Assembly (NCBI RefSeq): GCF_027943255.1
Contig: NC_072894.1
Span: 57,105,601-57,169,600, forward strand
Length of the DNA stretch: 64,000 nt
Reading direction: 5' to 3'
Source of the DNA: Anastrepha obliqua
Taxonomy: Eukaryota; Arthropoda; Insecta; Diptera; Tephritidae
The position numbers and the translations under genes were made by a program. Positions 34,749-45,452 of this stretch are shown here, one piece after another (positions within the stretch are counted from its first letter, which is position 1; each line of letters begins with the position of its first letter). The notes under the pieces were generated by a model that saw nothing but the letters and a program-made list of their open reading frames with translations, did no database searches and was not told the origin of the DNA.

Positions 34749-35027
34749 CTAATCCTCCTCTGATACTTTATGCACCCAAGTTAAGGTGCGATCATTAATA
34801 TATTCGATCGCGTCCTCACGGAGATCATCAGACGTTTTTCCCTGGAGCTCGCTCCAAAACAAGAGTTCCTTCCAAATCACTTCATCGTCAGAGAGAAAGT
34901 TTTTTAAATTTTCCACTGACGTTTCACCCGGTTTCATCATTTTGCCCATGATCACGAGCAGCAAAATTGCGGTGCTGTAGCTGTAATTAATTGCATATTG
35001 CCAAATGAACTCTTCTTGATAACTCAT
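34749..35027 (-). CDS. unrecognised 92-aa ORF
   Basis: ATG 35027 to TAG 34749, with a purine-rich but not strong start context. The N-terminal 30 residues are mildly hydrophobic (NYSYSTAILLLVIMG). The rest is hydrophilic and acidic (GETSVENLKNFLSDDEVIWKEL.., ending KVSEED). Codon use looks more protein-like than in neighbouring random ORFs. I recognise no domain and see no transposon ends beside it. It could be a small gene, a terminal exon or part of an unknown element. Confidence 0.3.
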   Translation of the reverse strand: MSYQEEFIWQYAINYSYSTAILLLVIMGKMMKPGETSVENLKNFLSDDEVIWKELLFWSELQGKTSDDLREDAIEYINDRTLTWVHKVSEED

Positions 35028-35034
35028 CCACTTT

Positions 35035-35690
35035 TAGCAACTTGGCTTAGCCATTCATATTTGAAATTCATCGGTCTTGAATTGTCAAAAAGCCTAATTT
35101 TCTCGCGCTTTGTCACAAAAAATGTTATAAAATGTCTTGGTTTAAGCGATATGTGGATTTGGATATGGATTCATTCCATGTCATACTGGTCCTGGATATA
35201 CCATACAATACAAACCCCTAAGCGGTTTGTTATTCATAAGAACACACTTTTAAGAACGAAATGTTTTTTGTGGTTAGCAGCTAACGAATTCGGCAATTTT
35301 ATTTTATAAAAATTTTTCAAATTCCGTAGCTCAATATGTAAAACTATACATAAAAAATAAATACAAGTAAATATATTGTCACGGAAATATAAATATTATA
35401 TTTGGAAACCAAGTACAAAATATATAAAGCCGCAAAGTTAAACTACGATCCCTTATGTCTGGTCTCCAAACGAAATGCGAATATTCACAGGAAGTGGTGG
35501 ATGTAAGCGTGACACACAAAATATTAAGATTGTGCGAAAATAAGTGAGAATTACTTAGAGGAAAGCACTTCATAGCTGACTAACGATGAAGGCTGCAGGC
35601 AAATCCAAAACCTTCGAAATATTTTCTTTCTCTAATGAGAGTCCCGAATTTAAGAAAGTAAGTAAGAAAATATGAAATAATCTATATACT
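35035..35690. other. unassigned sequence
   Basis: Nothing recognised. Confidence 0.4.
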
Positions 35691-35694
35691 TATA

Positions 35695-36833
35695 CGAGGG
35701 GGTTATAATAAGTACTCGTGTTAGAAATGAAGACACTAGTTTTTGAATTTTTTTTTTTTTCTTTTCAACATGATCCCTTTATAGAAAGATGCACTACTCC
35801 CAACGCTCCGGCAATTTTTTAATCACTCCAAAAGTAGGATTTGCCGGATTCTCCAAAATACGCCTCTGTCTTGGCGATGACTTCCTCGTTTGAACTAAAT
35901 TTTTTTCCGGCGAGCCATTTCTTCATGTTAGGGAATAAGAAAAAGTCGCAGGGCGCCAGATCGGGTGAATATCGCAATTCATGCAGTTTGGCGGCAACAT
36001 CTCCGGATAAACGTCAAGGTGCGTAACCGTGGTGTAACAGTACATTCTTTTCGCCAAATGCGGCTGTGTCTCCTTCAATTTTTTGTGAAAGCGGTCCAAT
36101 AACTCCCGGCCGAATGGACTGTCTTCGCCTTCCTTAGAGCAGATTCATTGGGAGAAATCCATTGCTGTTGCTTGTTTATGGTGTCTACTGATGAATCCAG
36201 GCTTCATCAACGACAACTCGACGCAAAAATTCCTTCGTACCTCGCTTAAATTACTCAAAACATTGCTTCGAAATTAACAGCCGCATCAGCTTGTTGCCCT
36301 CCGGGGGCAATCGCGACAACCATCGGGACGACAATTTTTTCATCGCCAACTTATCATGTAAAATATAAATTGCCGTTCTGGTCGGCACACCTATGACTTC
36401 TGTCACTTCGTGCACTTCCGTTCGTCGATCAGCGCGAACTATGTCGTGGGCTTTTTGAATGATTTCCTCGGTAACCACGTCTGCCAGGAGTCCCGTTCGC
36501 TCCTCATCAAAAACAAATGATCGCCCACGTTTAAATTCGTTGAACCAATATATAATTGTGCTCATAGATTGCGAAGCGTCCCCATAGACAGCATCCAACT
36601 TTGCTTTTATCTCCTCGCATTTTTCTCCATCCAAAAACAAACAGCGAATTAACGAACGTTACTGCTCTTTTTCCAACTTAGCTAAAATCACGAAATACGT
36701 CTTACTCGAACTTATCATCTAGTTTGAAATTTTTTTGCCGTCGTTTGATAGATGACAGCACATTATGCTAACACCAACTCCCCTCAGCAACGCCATCTTT
36801 CACCAAACACGGGTATTTATTAAACCGCCCTCG
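35695..36833 (-). mobile_element. mariner of irritans type, pseudogenised, 1139 bp
   Basis: Imperfect TIRs CGAGGGGGTTATAATAAGTA / (reverse) CGAGGGCGGTTTAATAAATA flanked by TA. On the minus strand the N-terminal domain is well kept (MFLDGEKCEEIKAKLDAVYGDASQSM..IIYWFNEFKRGRSFVFDEERTG..LAMKKLSSRWLSRL). The catalytic region survives as VVDEAWIHQ (first Asp), a deleted centre, KNVLLHHGYAP (second Asp changed) and YSPDLAPCDFFLFPNMKKWL (third Asp). It was inserted in the TA-rich tail of a SINE. Confidence 0.9.
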
Positions 36834-36835
36834 TA

Positions 36836-37585
36836 TATATATATAATTAGAGCTTACTCCTTTTTAGCTATTTGGCCGAAGTCCTCCTGCTAATAGGTCT
36901 ATGAATAAGTTCGTGCGGTTTTTTTTCGAAATTTGAATTTCGGATCATTCCCATGGCTTTTAAACGCTTGGAAATGGTTGATTGATCAACTCCCAAAGTT
37001 TTTGCAACCTCTTCTTGCGTTTGAGCCGGATCTTGATCGAGCAATTCCTCCAATTCGGTATCCATGAACTTTGGCGGCGCAGCAAAATCACCACTTTTAA
37101 AGCGTGCAAACCACTTCTGGCACGTTCGCTCAGCTAGAGCATGCTCACCATAAACTTCCACCAAGATACGATGACTTTCGGCTGCTTTTTTCTTCATATT
37201 AAAGAATTCCCCGCAAAAACACATTATTTGGCACGAAATTCGACATTTTCAAGTGTGGTAAAAATATTGTTGTTTACGCTTCAAATAAAAAACTTATACT
37301 GACGTTTGTGCCTTACGACAGTAGCTCTCCAATGAATGTTTGGAAATGTGGATCGATGGAATAATAATCAAGTTACGCCATCTGTTGTAAAACCGCACGA
37401 ACTTATCCATGTTTTTATTACTATTATTTGTGGTGCGCGTCTTGATGTTGTTCCACAAATAGAGGCACCTACAGTTTTAAGTCGACTTTGAACGGCAGAT
37501 ATTTTTATGAGGAGCGTTTTATCGCAGAAATGCACTCAAGGACTCGACTTTGCCTGCCAAGGGGTGATCACCATTTGAAAACTCT
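36836..37585 (-). mobile_element. tRNA-derived SINE, copy 6, split by a mariner
   Basis: Minus-oriented SINE: tail side at 36836-36893 (ATATATATATAATTAGAGCT.. TTTGGCCGAAGTCCTCCTGC), remainder at about 37417-37585 (TATTATTTGTGGTGCGCGTC.. to ..GCCTGCCAAGGGGTGATCAC). The mariner derivative at 36896-37416 sits at the TA within CTCCTCCTA. The head is missing or decayed beyond 37585. Confidence 0.85.
36896..37416 (-). mobile_element. internally deleted mariner (M4), about 521 bp
   Basis: Minus-oriented sister of M3 at 3189-3709, with the same 11-bp loss upstream of AATATGAAG, a 24-bp loss in the linker after GATTTTG and the same large catalytic-domain deletion (junction ATCCGAAATTCAAATTTCG). The left TIR is intact (GGTCTATGAATAAGTTCGTG). 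The right TIR is degraded at its tip. It has no functional gene. Confidence 0.92.
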
Positions 37586-37589
37586 TTCT

Positions 37590-37840
37590 ATCGTACCCAC
37601 TTCCGATTAGTAGCCCTCCACCCTATATACACCAAACTCTCTTTTACACGGTCGTTTTTTAAACGATTTTGAAATAACACTGTTCACTAACATTCTCTTT
37701 ATACGAAATTTTAGTTTTTGCACGAAGCTCAAACCAAATTTTCATAAAAGAAAGCTTTATTAAGTAAACATTTTTCGTGTAATATTCTTCAAAAACAGTG
37801 CAATGAACTAACCAAGTTCGACTGTGTATCAAAATTTCGT
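37590..37840. other. unassigned sequence
   Basis: Nothing recognised. Confidence 0.4.
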
Positions 37841-37842
37841 TT

Positions 37843-38030
37843 GCGGTGACGCAAAATTAGTCATCTAATTATGTTTTTGGATAATTTCTTTACTCGATAA
37901 GAATATAATCTTTAGTGATGGAATTCTTATTTGATCTTTACGCACTCCATTGCTTATCTGTTTGTACACTGAAGCTGCCTAGTTTACAAAGGGCAAGTAT
38001 GTATTACTGTCGTGCGACACTATTAGGAAA
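37843..38030. mobile_element. MITE family A, copy 3 (decayed)
   Basis: GCGGTGACGCAAAATTAGTC at the left and GTCGTGCGACACTATTAGG at the right resemble family A ends. The interior TTTGATCTTTACGCACTCCA and TTGCTTATCTGTTTGTACAC match the copy at 31039. Confidence 0.6.
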
Positions 38031-38079
38031 AATTATACATTTATCATCTATCATATACTCCTAGTCATATATTCCTAGA

Positions 38080-39475
38080 CTCACCTTCGAGAGGCTCTTC
38101 AAGACGAGTATACCGTTAAGAAGGGAGTGGCAGACACCAAGGCCATGGAGAAGGGGGAATTAAATTTTTGTACAGATGATTCCAAGCTATCAGGTAGAGA
38201 TTCTAGCTTTAAAAGAAGTGGCACGCCGTAACAAAAACGACTACAAATATATTCTCGAATAGCCAGGAGGATATTAAATCAATGGATGCGGCTTTACTAA
38301 GATCGAAGGTTGCACAGGAATACCGGGCAGCCCTAAATGATGTTAGTGACATATTCAAGGCCAGCCTTATTTGAGTTCCGGGGCACAGAGATATTGTAAA
38401 GCTGATGAGCTAACCAGAAAAAGTACTGCTCTTCAACTTTTCAGTGATAAAAGTACCATTGGGATACCCATGGCCACGAGCAAACTAATAATCAAAAAGA
38501 ACATTATCCAAGAGGCCAATAGGTCATGGAGAGATGAAGATACATGTGTAACAGCGACGCTACTATGGCCGCAAATAAACAAGAAAAGGACAAAGGAATT
38601 GCTTAGTCTCTCATGAGACAATGTCTCGAAGGTTATGGCTTGTTTAAAGGGTTAGGTGGGTTTGAAAATTTCAAAAAATCGATTTTTTTTCTTTTGTCTC
38701 CTTAAATAGTACAGTATGTTTAAAATACTCTCCTAAAATTTTAAGTCGATCCGAGTAAAATTCTAAGAGATAGACCCTTCAGAAGTTCTGCCCATTAGGC
38801 CACGTCAGTTGAGCGCTTCGCAGGTATACGTGTTTCTCTCGAAACTCCATTTTTAAGTCGGTGGACACGATATCTCGAAAGGTTATGAAGCGATTTAGTT
38901 CAAATTTTGTACAAATATTTGAAATAACATTATCTAGTTATTGAACGAAGGATTTTTTTTAATTACAACTATTTTTTTTTAGCCAATGTATGTCGAAAAT
39001 TTCACTAAAAATGTGTTTGCTGTCCACGGCAAGAGCATTTTTTTTGAGACGTCAAGGATTTTTAAATAAAAATTTTACAAAATACTGTTTATATATGTAT
39101 CTTAGATATAGTGAATTGTTTAAATAAAATATATGATTTTATATACTAAAAAAGTAGTCAAAATATTCTTTTTTACAACCTCTGAAACACACCTAACCCC
39201 TTAACCGGTCATTGGCTATTTGAGGAAGAGAAAGAAAGAGTTGAGCACTTCCTTTTGCAATTGTGCAGCCCTAGCTAAAATCAGAGCTGGTTGTCTAGGT
39301 AAATACTTTTTTAATTCTTTTACAGAGCTATCTGGCGTGGGGTTGGAATCAATTCTACGTTTCATAAGAGCCACAAAGTGATTCCACAGTAGTATCAGAA
39401 CGGGCCTGTTATGTTTAAGTGAGTTGGTCGTGCAGACTGACTACGACCATAACCTAACCTAACCTGTCAAGGAGC
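38080..39475 (+). pseudogene. non-LTR RNase H fossil, interrupted by a MITE
   Basis: Plus-strand codons: FCTDDSKLSG (about 38168, RNase H start), VPGHRDIVKADELTRKSTAL (about 38374), IGIPMATSKL..IIQEANRSWRDEDTC..LLWPQINKKRTKELLSLS (38457-38615), then MACL. A MITE occupies 38648-39200, and the frame resumes at TGHWLF with HFLLQLCSPS near 39245. Homologous to 13486-14420. It ends in CCATAACCTAACCTAACC near 39472. Several stops. Confidence 0.8.
38648..39200. mobile_element. 553-bp MITE with TTAA target duplication
   Basis: Ends AGGGTTAGGTGGGTTTGA and, in reverse, GGGGTTAGGTGTGTTTCA, flanked by TTAA at 38644-38647 and 39201-39204. Removing the insert plus one TTAA restores the surrounding RNase H frame (..GCTTGTTTAACCGGTCATTGG). 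No ORF. The target suggests piggyBac-type mobilisation. Confidence 0.85.
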
Positions 39476-39479
39476 CATA

Positions 39480-39800
39480 AATTTATTTTTCCGCCTAATA
39501 TCAATTTGAATTTTTATACGTTTTGTACCTGTAATTGAATTTTTACTTTGTACTAATTTTAGTTTTTCTTTTGTAATAAAAATGAATTGTTTTTGTTTTA
39601 TAAATACTTAGATTAATTTGATTACTATTTTCTTGCACGGTTTTTTGGGAAAATATTTAGAATTCTTTCATCTTAGACCACTTTTTTTAAGTGGAACATA
39701 TCTCTAAATTAACCATATGCCGCACGTACTTTTTACACAATTTTTTTCGCACGCTTTTCTTTGGAAGGTATCTTCCGTGTAAAAGGAGAGTTGGATGTAC
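39480..39800. other. unassigned sequence
   Basis: AT-rich; nothing recognised. Confidence 0.4.
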
Positions 39801-39803
39801 ATA

Positions 39804-41253
39804 AAAGTTGTCAAGTTTTTTTTTTTGTGTTTGTATAAATATTTTATTTGGAATCTATCTTAATATAATGATATTCAGCAAATTAGGTCTTATAATCTAA
39901 TAGCAGCGGTAGTATTTGCACAAATGCAAAACTACATATAAAATTACGATATTTGTTCTAAGATTTGATCTTAAATGTATTAAATTTCATTTGTACTAAT
40001 GAGTTGCTTATCTTCATATAGGAACTTATATATTTTGTTTTTTATTTAGTGTTGAATAAATAATTTAATTCAGCAAACTTAGAGAAATGGCAAGTCTAAG
40101 ATATGATTACGCTTCAGTCGTATTGTTTCATTACTTGAGTCTAATAGCATATAGCATTCGTATTTACATGGTTTGACAGCCGTGCAAGATATCTTTTAGA
40201 AAAGTTTGGAATTTCACTCTTTACAAATGGGATATCTAAGTCCTTGTGTATTGCTTCATTTGTGACAAACCAAGGGGCGTTAACAAGAGCACGCAAAGTT
40301 TTTGATTGGTAGCGTTGCAGGATTTCTATATTCGATTTGCTAGCAGTTCCCCAAAGCTGTATACCGTAGGTCCATACAGTCTTTAAAATAGCTTTATATA
40401 GTCTTATTTTGTTTTCAAAACTAAGCTGAGATTTGCGACCAAGCAGCCAGTGCATTCGCTTGGTTTTATTTTTAAGCTGCTCTTGTTTGGCCTTAATATG
40501 GGATTTCCAAGTAAGGCGTCGATCTAAATGCATTCCTAAATATGTCACCTTAGTATTCGTTGGTATTACAGCATTATTTAAAAATATTCTAGGGCAGTTA
40601 TCTTTTCTTAACGTAAAGGTGACATGGGTAGACTTGTCGGAGTTAACTTTGATCCTCCATTTATCAAGCCAAATTTCTAAAATATTTAATTGGTTTTGCA
40701 GCAAAGAGGATGCTGTTGCAGGTGAATCGCTAGAAGCTATGAAGGCTGTATCGTCAGCGTAAGTAGCCATTTCCACTTCTTCTGTTATTAGCATGTCGGA
40801 AGTAAATATTGTGAATAGGACGGGGCCCAACACACTACCCTGGGGCACACCAGCGCTAATATTGTATATTTCTGAAGACGCATCTCGGTGTCTAACATAA
40901 AAGTGCCTTTCACTCAGAAAGGATTTAAGGATCAAATATAAATGTGCTGGCAGGAGTTTTTTAATTTTGTATAGAAGTCCCACATGCCATACTCTGTCGA
41001 ATACCTGTTGAACATCTAAAAAAGCTGCAGAACAGTATTGCTTACTTTCTAGTGCATCCCTAATTACATTTACAACCCTGTGGCATTGTTCTGGTGTGCC
41101 ATGTCTTGCCCTGAACCCAAACTGATGTTCGGGAATGATGTTGTGGTCCCCAACTACTGGTAACATTCTCTTCAAAAATATTCGTTCGAATATTTTCGAG
41201 AACGTAACAAGCAAACTAATGGGGCGGTAAGACTTAAGAAAGTTGTCAAGTTT
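39804..41253 (-). mobile_element. 5'-truncated Jockey-clade retrotransposon
   Basis: Minus-oriented insertion of about 1.42 kb flanked by the target duplication AAAGTTGTCAAGTTT (39804-39818 and 41239-41253). The poly(A) tail appears as the T-run from 39816. The element starts inside the RT (CTTAAGTCTTACCGCCCC), so the endonuclease and ORF1 were never copied. The open frame and visible tail indicate a young insertion. 39835-40140 is its 3' UTR. Confidence 0.88.
40141..41238 (-). CDS. Jockey-type reverse transcriptase, 5'-truncated but open
   Basis: The frame is open from the truncation point (KSYRPISLLVTFSKIFERI) to the stop at 40141, with no native ATG. In order: FGFRARHGTPEQCHRVVNVI (palm/fingers), YCSAAFLDVQQVFDRVWHVGL (first catalytic Asp), AGVPQGSVLGPVLFTIFTSDM, EMATYADDTAFIASS (catalytic YADD intact), LNILEIWLDKWRIKVNSDKSTHVTF, VTYLGMHLDRRLTWKSHI (RT motif E region) and a C-terminal tail ..WTYGIQLWGTASKSNIEILQRYQSKTLRALVNAPW. 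It lacks the endonuclease domain and start codon, so it cannot be expressed as a normal ORF2. Confidence 0.9.
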   Translation of the reverse strand, partial: LKSYRPISLLVTFSKIFERIFLKRMLPVVGDHNIIPEHQFGFRARHGTPEQCHRVVNVIRDALESKQYCSAAFLDVQQVFDRVWHVGLLYKIKKLLPAHLYLILKSFLSERHFYVRHRDASSEIYNISAGVPQGSVLGPVLFTIFTSDMLITEEVEMATYADDTAFIASSDSPATASSLLQNQLNILEIWLDKWRIKVNSDKSTHVTFTLRKDNCPRIFLNNAVIPTNTKVTYLGMHLDRRLTWKSHIKAKQEQLKNKTKRMHWLLGRKSQLSFENKIRLYKAILKTVWTYGIQLWGTASKSNIEILQRYQSKTLRALVNAPWFVTNEAIHKDLDIPFVKSEIPNFSKRYLARLSNHVNTNAICY

Positions 41254-41255
41254 GG

Positions 41256-42490
41256 CTCAATGCTTTGCGCGCATTCATAGCAAATGTAAGTCTTATTTCT
41301 TAGAGTTAATTTTTTGATGAATCTAGTTTAATTAAACATTTTTCATTACATACGCGTACCCTTTTTATTAAATATTGAATTAAATACAAATTTTTATATT
41401 AAAAATAGTTGTCAACTTTATATAAAAACATTCATTCATTCCATTTGTTGATTTTTCCTATGCTGTGAGAATTTATTAAATAGTTTAAATAAGCAACGTT
41501 TTGCCCGCCTTAGTAATTTAGGAATAATGAAATAGGTTCATTGCCTTCCAAATAGGAAAGAAAACGAAATTGCTCGATTTTAGGGCACTTTCGTTTGCCC
41601 AGCGAGTAAAGGTATGGCAAATGAATGCCAAAAGCGACGGCAATGCTAACTAAAAGCCAACAGCAATGCCATTGATTGCGACAGCAATGGTAGAGTCGAA
41701 ATTTCGCTAACCACAGTATGAATGCCAATGAGTCAATGCTAATAAACATAAACTCACATATGCGCATACACACGTATTTTTGCGCTTTTTAATACAAATA
41801 GATATTAATGCCATAAGCTGGAAAGTGACGCAGTAGCTATAGCATATCATTTTCTACCACTGTCGCCATTAAAGTTACAGGCATTGTCACCTGCATTCCA
41901 GTGCGGTTGTTGTTGTTCGTTATGCTGTCTCTTTGATGTGCATGAATTCGTTAAACATGACAGGCAGGCAAATTGACAATGATTCAATGAAAAGTACTCA
42001 GTTGGCCCGTTGATATTTAATATTTTAATTATTTATTGTAAATAAAAATTGTAATGTGCGTTGAAGAAGAGTTCATACATACATATTTACCATTTAAAAT
42101 ATGTTTATGTATATGTAAACTGAAATTGTTTCAACTACTGCCGCTTTAGCTGGCGTTCAAAAGGAAGGAGCTAGAAATTGAAATTAACTTGTGCAGTAAA
42201 CTCAATCTACTATTACGGAAATTAAATTAAGTTATATTCAAGGCACACACTTATGAATACGCGTATGTGTGTGTAGGTATGCATGCTTTGGAAGTGACAA
42301 AAACCTATACTCTTACATATATGTACGCATGGTACAATAGACAACGAACCGTTACCACAAAGTGAAATGCTGTCAATTACTTTGGCATGCACATGAAAAA
42401 ATTTCTATTAACAAAAATTTAGACTGAAAGGGAGGCATTAGGGACGTCCAGACAATCGTGAGGTATTTTCGCCGAGAAAATATAGTGAAG
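41256..42490. other. unassigned sequence
   Basis: Non-repetitive around 41500-42000; CATACATA motifs near 42075. No gene recognised. Confidence 0.35.
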
Positions 42491-42495
42491 CTATA

Positions 42496-43037
42496 GGGTT
42501 ATTCAGTAGGTGCGTTTCAACTTTTTTCCGATAGGGAGGGCGAGCGGCGCAATATTTTTAATTTTTCGCTTGTCATTTGTAAACTTCATTAGTATACATT
42601 TCATCATGGAACGCTACACACTTGAGCAACGATTGCAAATCGTGCAAATTTTTTATGAAAATAATCGTTGTGTTGCTGCTACTTTAAGAGCATTACGGCC
42701 ATTTTACGGTCCATTTCACAAGCCGTCCAGTTTTGGGGTTATGTGAAGTCATTGGTCTACAGTAACAAGCCGGCGACGATTTGTGAGCTCAGAGCCAATA
42801 TTGAACGCGAAATTGCTGGAATTTCGGCCGATTTATGCAAAAGAGTGGTCGAAAATTGGGTTCAACGATTGGACTTCGTAAAACGTACACGCGGTCGTCA
42901 TGCAAAAGAAATCGAATTTCATACTTAAATGTATATGTTCAAGCTCGATAATAAAAAAAAAAATAGTTAAAAAAGTCAAACCGTTTGTGTTTTATTCAAA
43001 AAAGTTCAAAAGTTGAAGCGCTCTTACTGAAAAACCC
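42496..43037 (+). mobile_element. rosa-like DD41D element, family A, deleted copy 2
   Basis: TIRs GGGTTATTCAGTAGGTGCGT / (reverse) GGGTTTTTCAGTAAGAGCGC with TA at 42494-42495 and 43038-43039. It has the same internal deletion as 27132-27672 (GPFHKPS joined to GYVKSLVYSNKPATICELRANIE). ATG at 42606 (MERYTLEQRLQIVQIF). The copies differ by scattered substitutions only. Confidence 0.9.
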
Positions 43038-43039
43038 TA

Positions 43040-43370
43040 TATATAAAGCTTACTCTTAGCTACATGCGGTTTGCTCTTAGGTAGCTGGGCTTTATTTCAG
43101 CATTCGAACGACGGGCGAGCACTTTATCTAATATGGGATTTTGTAAGATCCTTTAGCCACGTGCGCATTGGAGGTGTTCGAGGCTAACTGTAAAGTGGTA
43201 AATAACTGTATTTGTTTCTAATTTTATTACAGAAATTTTCTAAGAAAATATAATTCATTTGCCTTGAAGAAAAGGTCAACAAATTTTCATCGAAATCTTA
43301 AACTTTTTAATCAGACTTTTTAAACAATTTTTTTTTGTTTTTTGTGAGTAAACAGTTTTATATCGCGATT
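43040..43370. other. unassigned sequence
   Basis: Nothing recognised. Confidence 0.4.
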
Positions 43371-43374
43371 ACAC

Positions 43375-43553
43375 TTTTTATTTGGTCTTTGGTTAACCTC
43401 CTTCTTTAATTTGCAATGTGCCTCTTCATGTTTGTCCACACAATGAAGGGACCTATAGTTTTAAGCCGACTCCGAACGCCCGATGTTTTTTTTATGAGGA
43501 GCTTTTTCATGGCAGAAATACACTCGAAATTCTGCCATTGCAGAGTTTTATAG
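43375..43553 (-). mobile_element. tRNA-derived SINE, copy 7 (decayed fragment)
   Basis: Minus-oriented and diverged: AATTTGCAATGTGCCTCTTC, ACCTATAGTTTTAAGCCGAC, then GAGGAGCTTTTTCATGGCAG and TCTGCCATTGC. No head and no clear tail. Confidence 0.75.
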
Positions 43554-43861
43554 GCCATTAAATTTTGGTTTGGATGTTTGAAGCCACTAAAAATTGCGCT
43601 GATTTTTGATATTTTGATTTTTTTCCTGACGGTCTTGTGCATTTTCCCCATACAACGAATGTTCAACAAGTTTTTTATACAGAAGAAAACACCCAACACC
43701 GTCTACAAAACAAGTGTTGCACTTTATTACTTGAAATACTTGCATACTTCAAAATTTCCCAAAGATTTTGATTAAAAAGTGTGGAATTTTCATGAAAATT
43801 TAACGAATTTTTTGATTTTGCATAAAGTTTGAAACATATATTTATACGAATTTTGTTGTAA

Positions 43862-44632
43862 AGGATGGGTAAATTTCAAGAGCCGATGGTGAATGTGAAC
43901 CACACCTAAACGTTAGGTTTTTTTCTGCATTCCATTTGACATTTGCATTCACAATTTCAGACTAACTCAATTTAAACCATGGAAAGATACACAATCGGGC
44001 AACGCGTTAAAATTATTCAGGCTTATTATGAAAACGGGCGTTCAAATCAATATGCATATCGAAGAAAATCATCTTCAGTGATGAGGCACATATTCACCTC
44101 AGTGGATTCGTCAATAAGCAGAATTGCCGCATTTGGGCGAATGGTAATCCAAGAGTGATTGCCGAAAAACCAAGGCCGGTCAGGAAGTTACTGTGAATAA
44201 TGTTCGCTATCGTGAGATGATAATGATAACTTTTTATGGCTCTTTTGCGCGAAAAATTTGATGGCCGAATAATCTCACGTCACGGCGATGTCAATTTGCC
44301 GCCAAGATCATGTGATTTGATACCGTTGGACTTCTTTCTTTGGGGTTAATTGAAAGAAAAGGTGTACGTCGATAAGCCAGCAACAATTGAAGAGCTAAAG
44401 GATGAGATAATTTGGCACATTAACGGCATAGAACCTCAATTATGCCGCAGCGTCATCGAAAATTTGAGCCATTGGATGGAACGGCCTCGGCGGCAGTTTG
44501 GCCAATATTTTGTTCCACACGTAATTGAGCCATACCAATATTATCATAATAAAGAGAAATGACAATAATTTCCTAAAAAAATTGTATTTTATTCAAAATT
44601 AACACCGGCCCTTGAAACTTACCCACCCTTTA
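43862..44632 (+). mobile_element. DD41D-type element, family D, deleted
   Basis: TIRs AAGGATGGGTAAATTTCAAG / (reverse) AAGGGTGGGTAAGTTTCAAG. Plus-strand gene: MERYTIGQRVKIIQAYYENGRSNQ (ATG 43979) joined early to KIIFSDEAHIHLSGFVNKQNCRIWANGNPRVI (first Asp present, about 44066). A gap covers the second Asp region. It resumes at VNLPPRSCDLIPLDFFLWG (third Asp, about 44290) and KEKVYVDKPATIEELKDEI..LCRSVIENL. An in-frame stop follows LWG. Confidence 0.87.
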
Positions 44633-44639
44633 TAATGAA

Positions 44640-45450
44640 CGATGTTTTCATAAAAATTTATTAACTAATATAAATAATTTTCTTAAAACTTTATTAGCTA
44701 AATTATTTTCACAAAAATTTATTAGTTGAAAAATTAAAAATAAATTTTCAAAATTTTTCTATAACTTCTTGTGTTATAATCATTTAACTCGGTATTTTCT
44801 CTTCGGCCTGAGGGCTAATTTAGAAATTCTACTCCAAATCTCCACTCCAATAACTGTTTAGAGAACGATGTGATGCAATAATCTTAGCAGCCGCTACTAA
44901 GCTATCCTAATATGGTGAATAAATTTCTGAGCTTTTGGTTCTCACTTTCAATAAACGCCTTAGGACGGAGTAGTTGGCTGGTTTCTAGATCGTAGCAATT
45001 CTTATTTTTAGATCTTAAATTGTTGCCTTGTAATTTCCTTATTGCCTCTGCTTACTTTTTTATCATTTTCCCTCCTTTCCACGCTTTAATAGCGCCAAAT
45101 TTATTAGTTTGCCTTAATTATCTTTTCTTTGTGCGCCCATATAACCCCTAGACTCACCTCTCTACGCACTTTATGGTGAATGGTGGAAAAATGAGTTTAA
45201 GTAGCCTAATAAATTTTGCTTTTTTGCAAAAGCAAAGCAACCATATAGTCCTGAAAATACAACATTAGGAGACCACTTTTACGGAACAAATTTTAGGCTG
45301 TGTGCGAATTCGCTTAAAATTTAGTGCCCAAATTAATATTCCACCGGAAGTTTGCAGCACTACTTCAATTGAGGAAAATTGCTGTCAAATTCGTATTACT
45401 TTGCGTGTAAATAAATTAATAATAATAATAAATAAGCAAATATATGTACA
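44640..45450. other. unassigned sequence
   Basis: Nothing recognised. Confidence 0.4.
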
Positions 45451-45452
45451 TA

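Noticed and set aside
40433..40762. 109-codon plus-strand ORF across the Jockey RT
   Set aside because: Antisense shadow of the RT frame, which carries the recognisable motifs.
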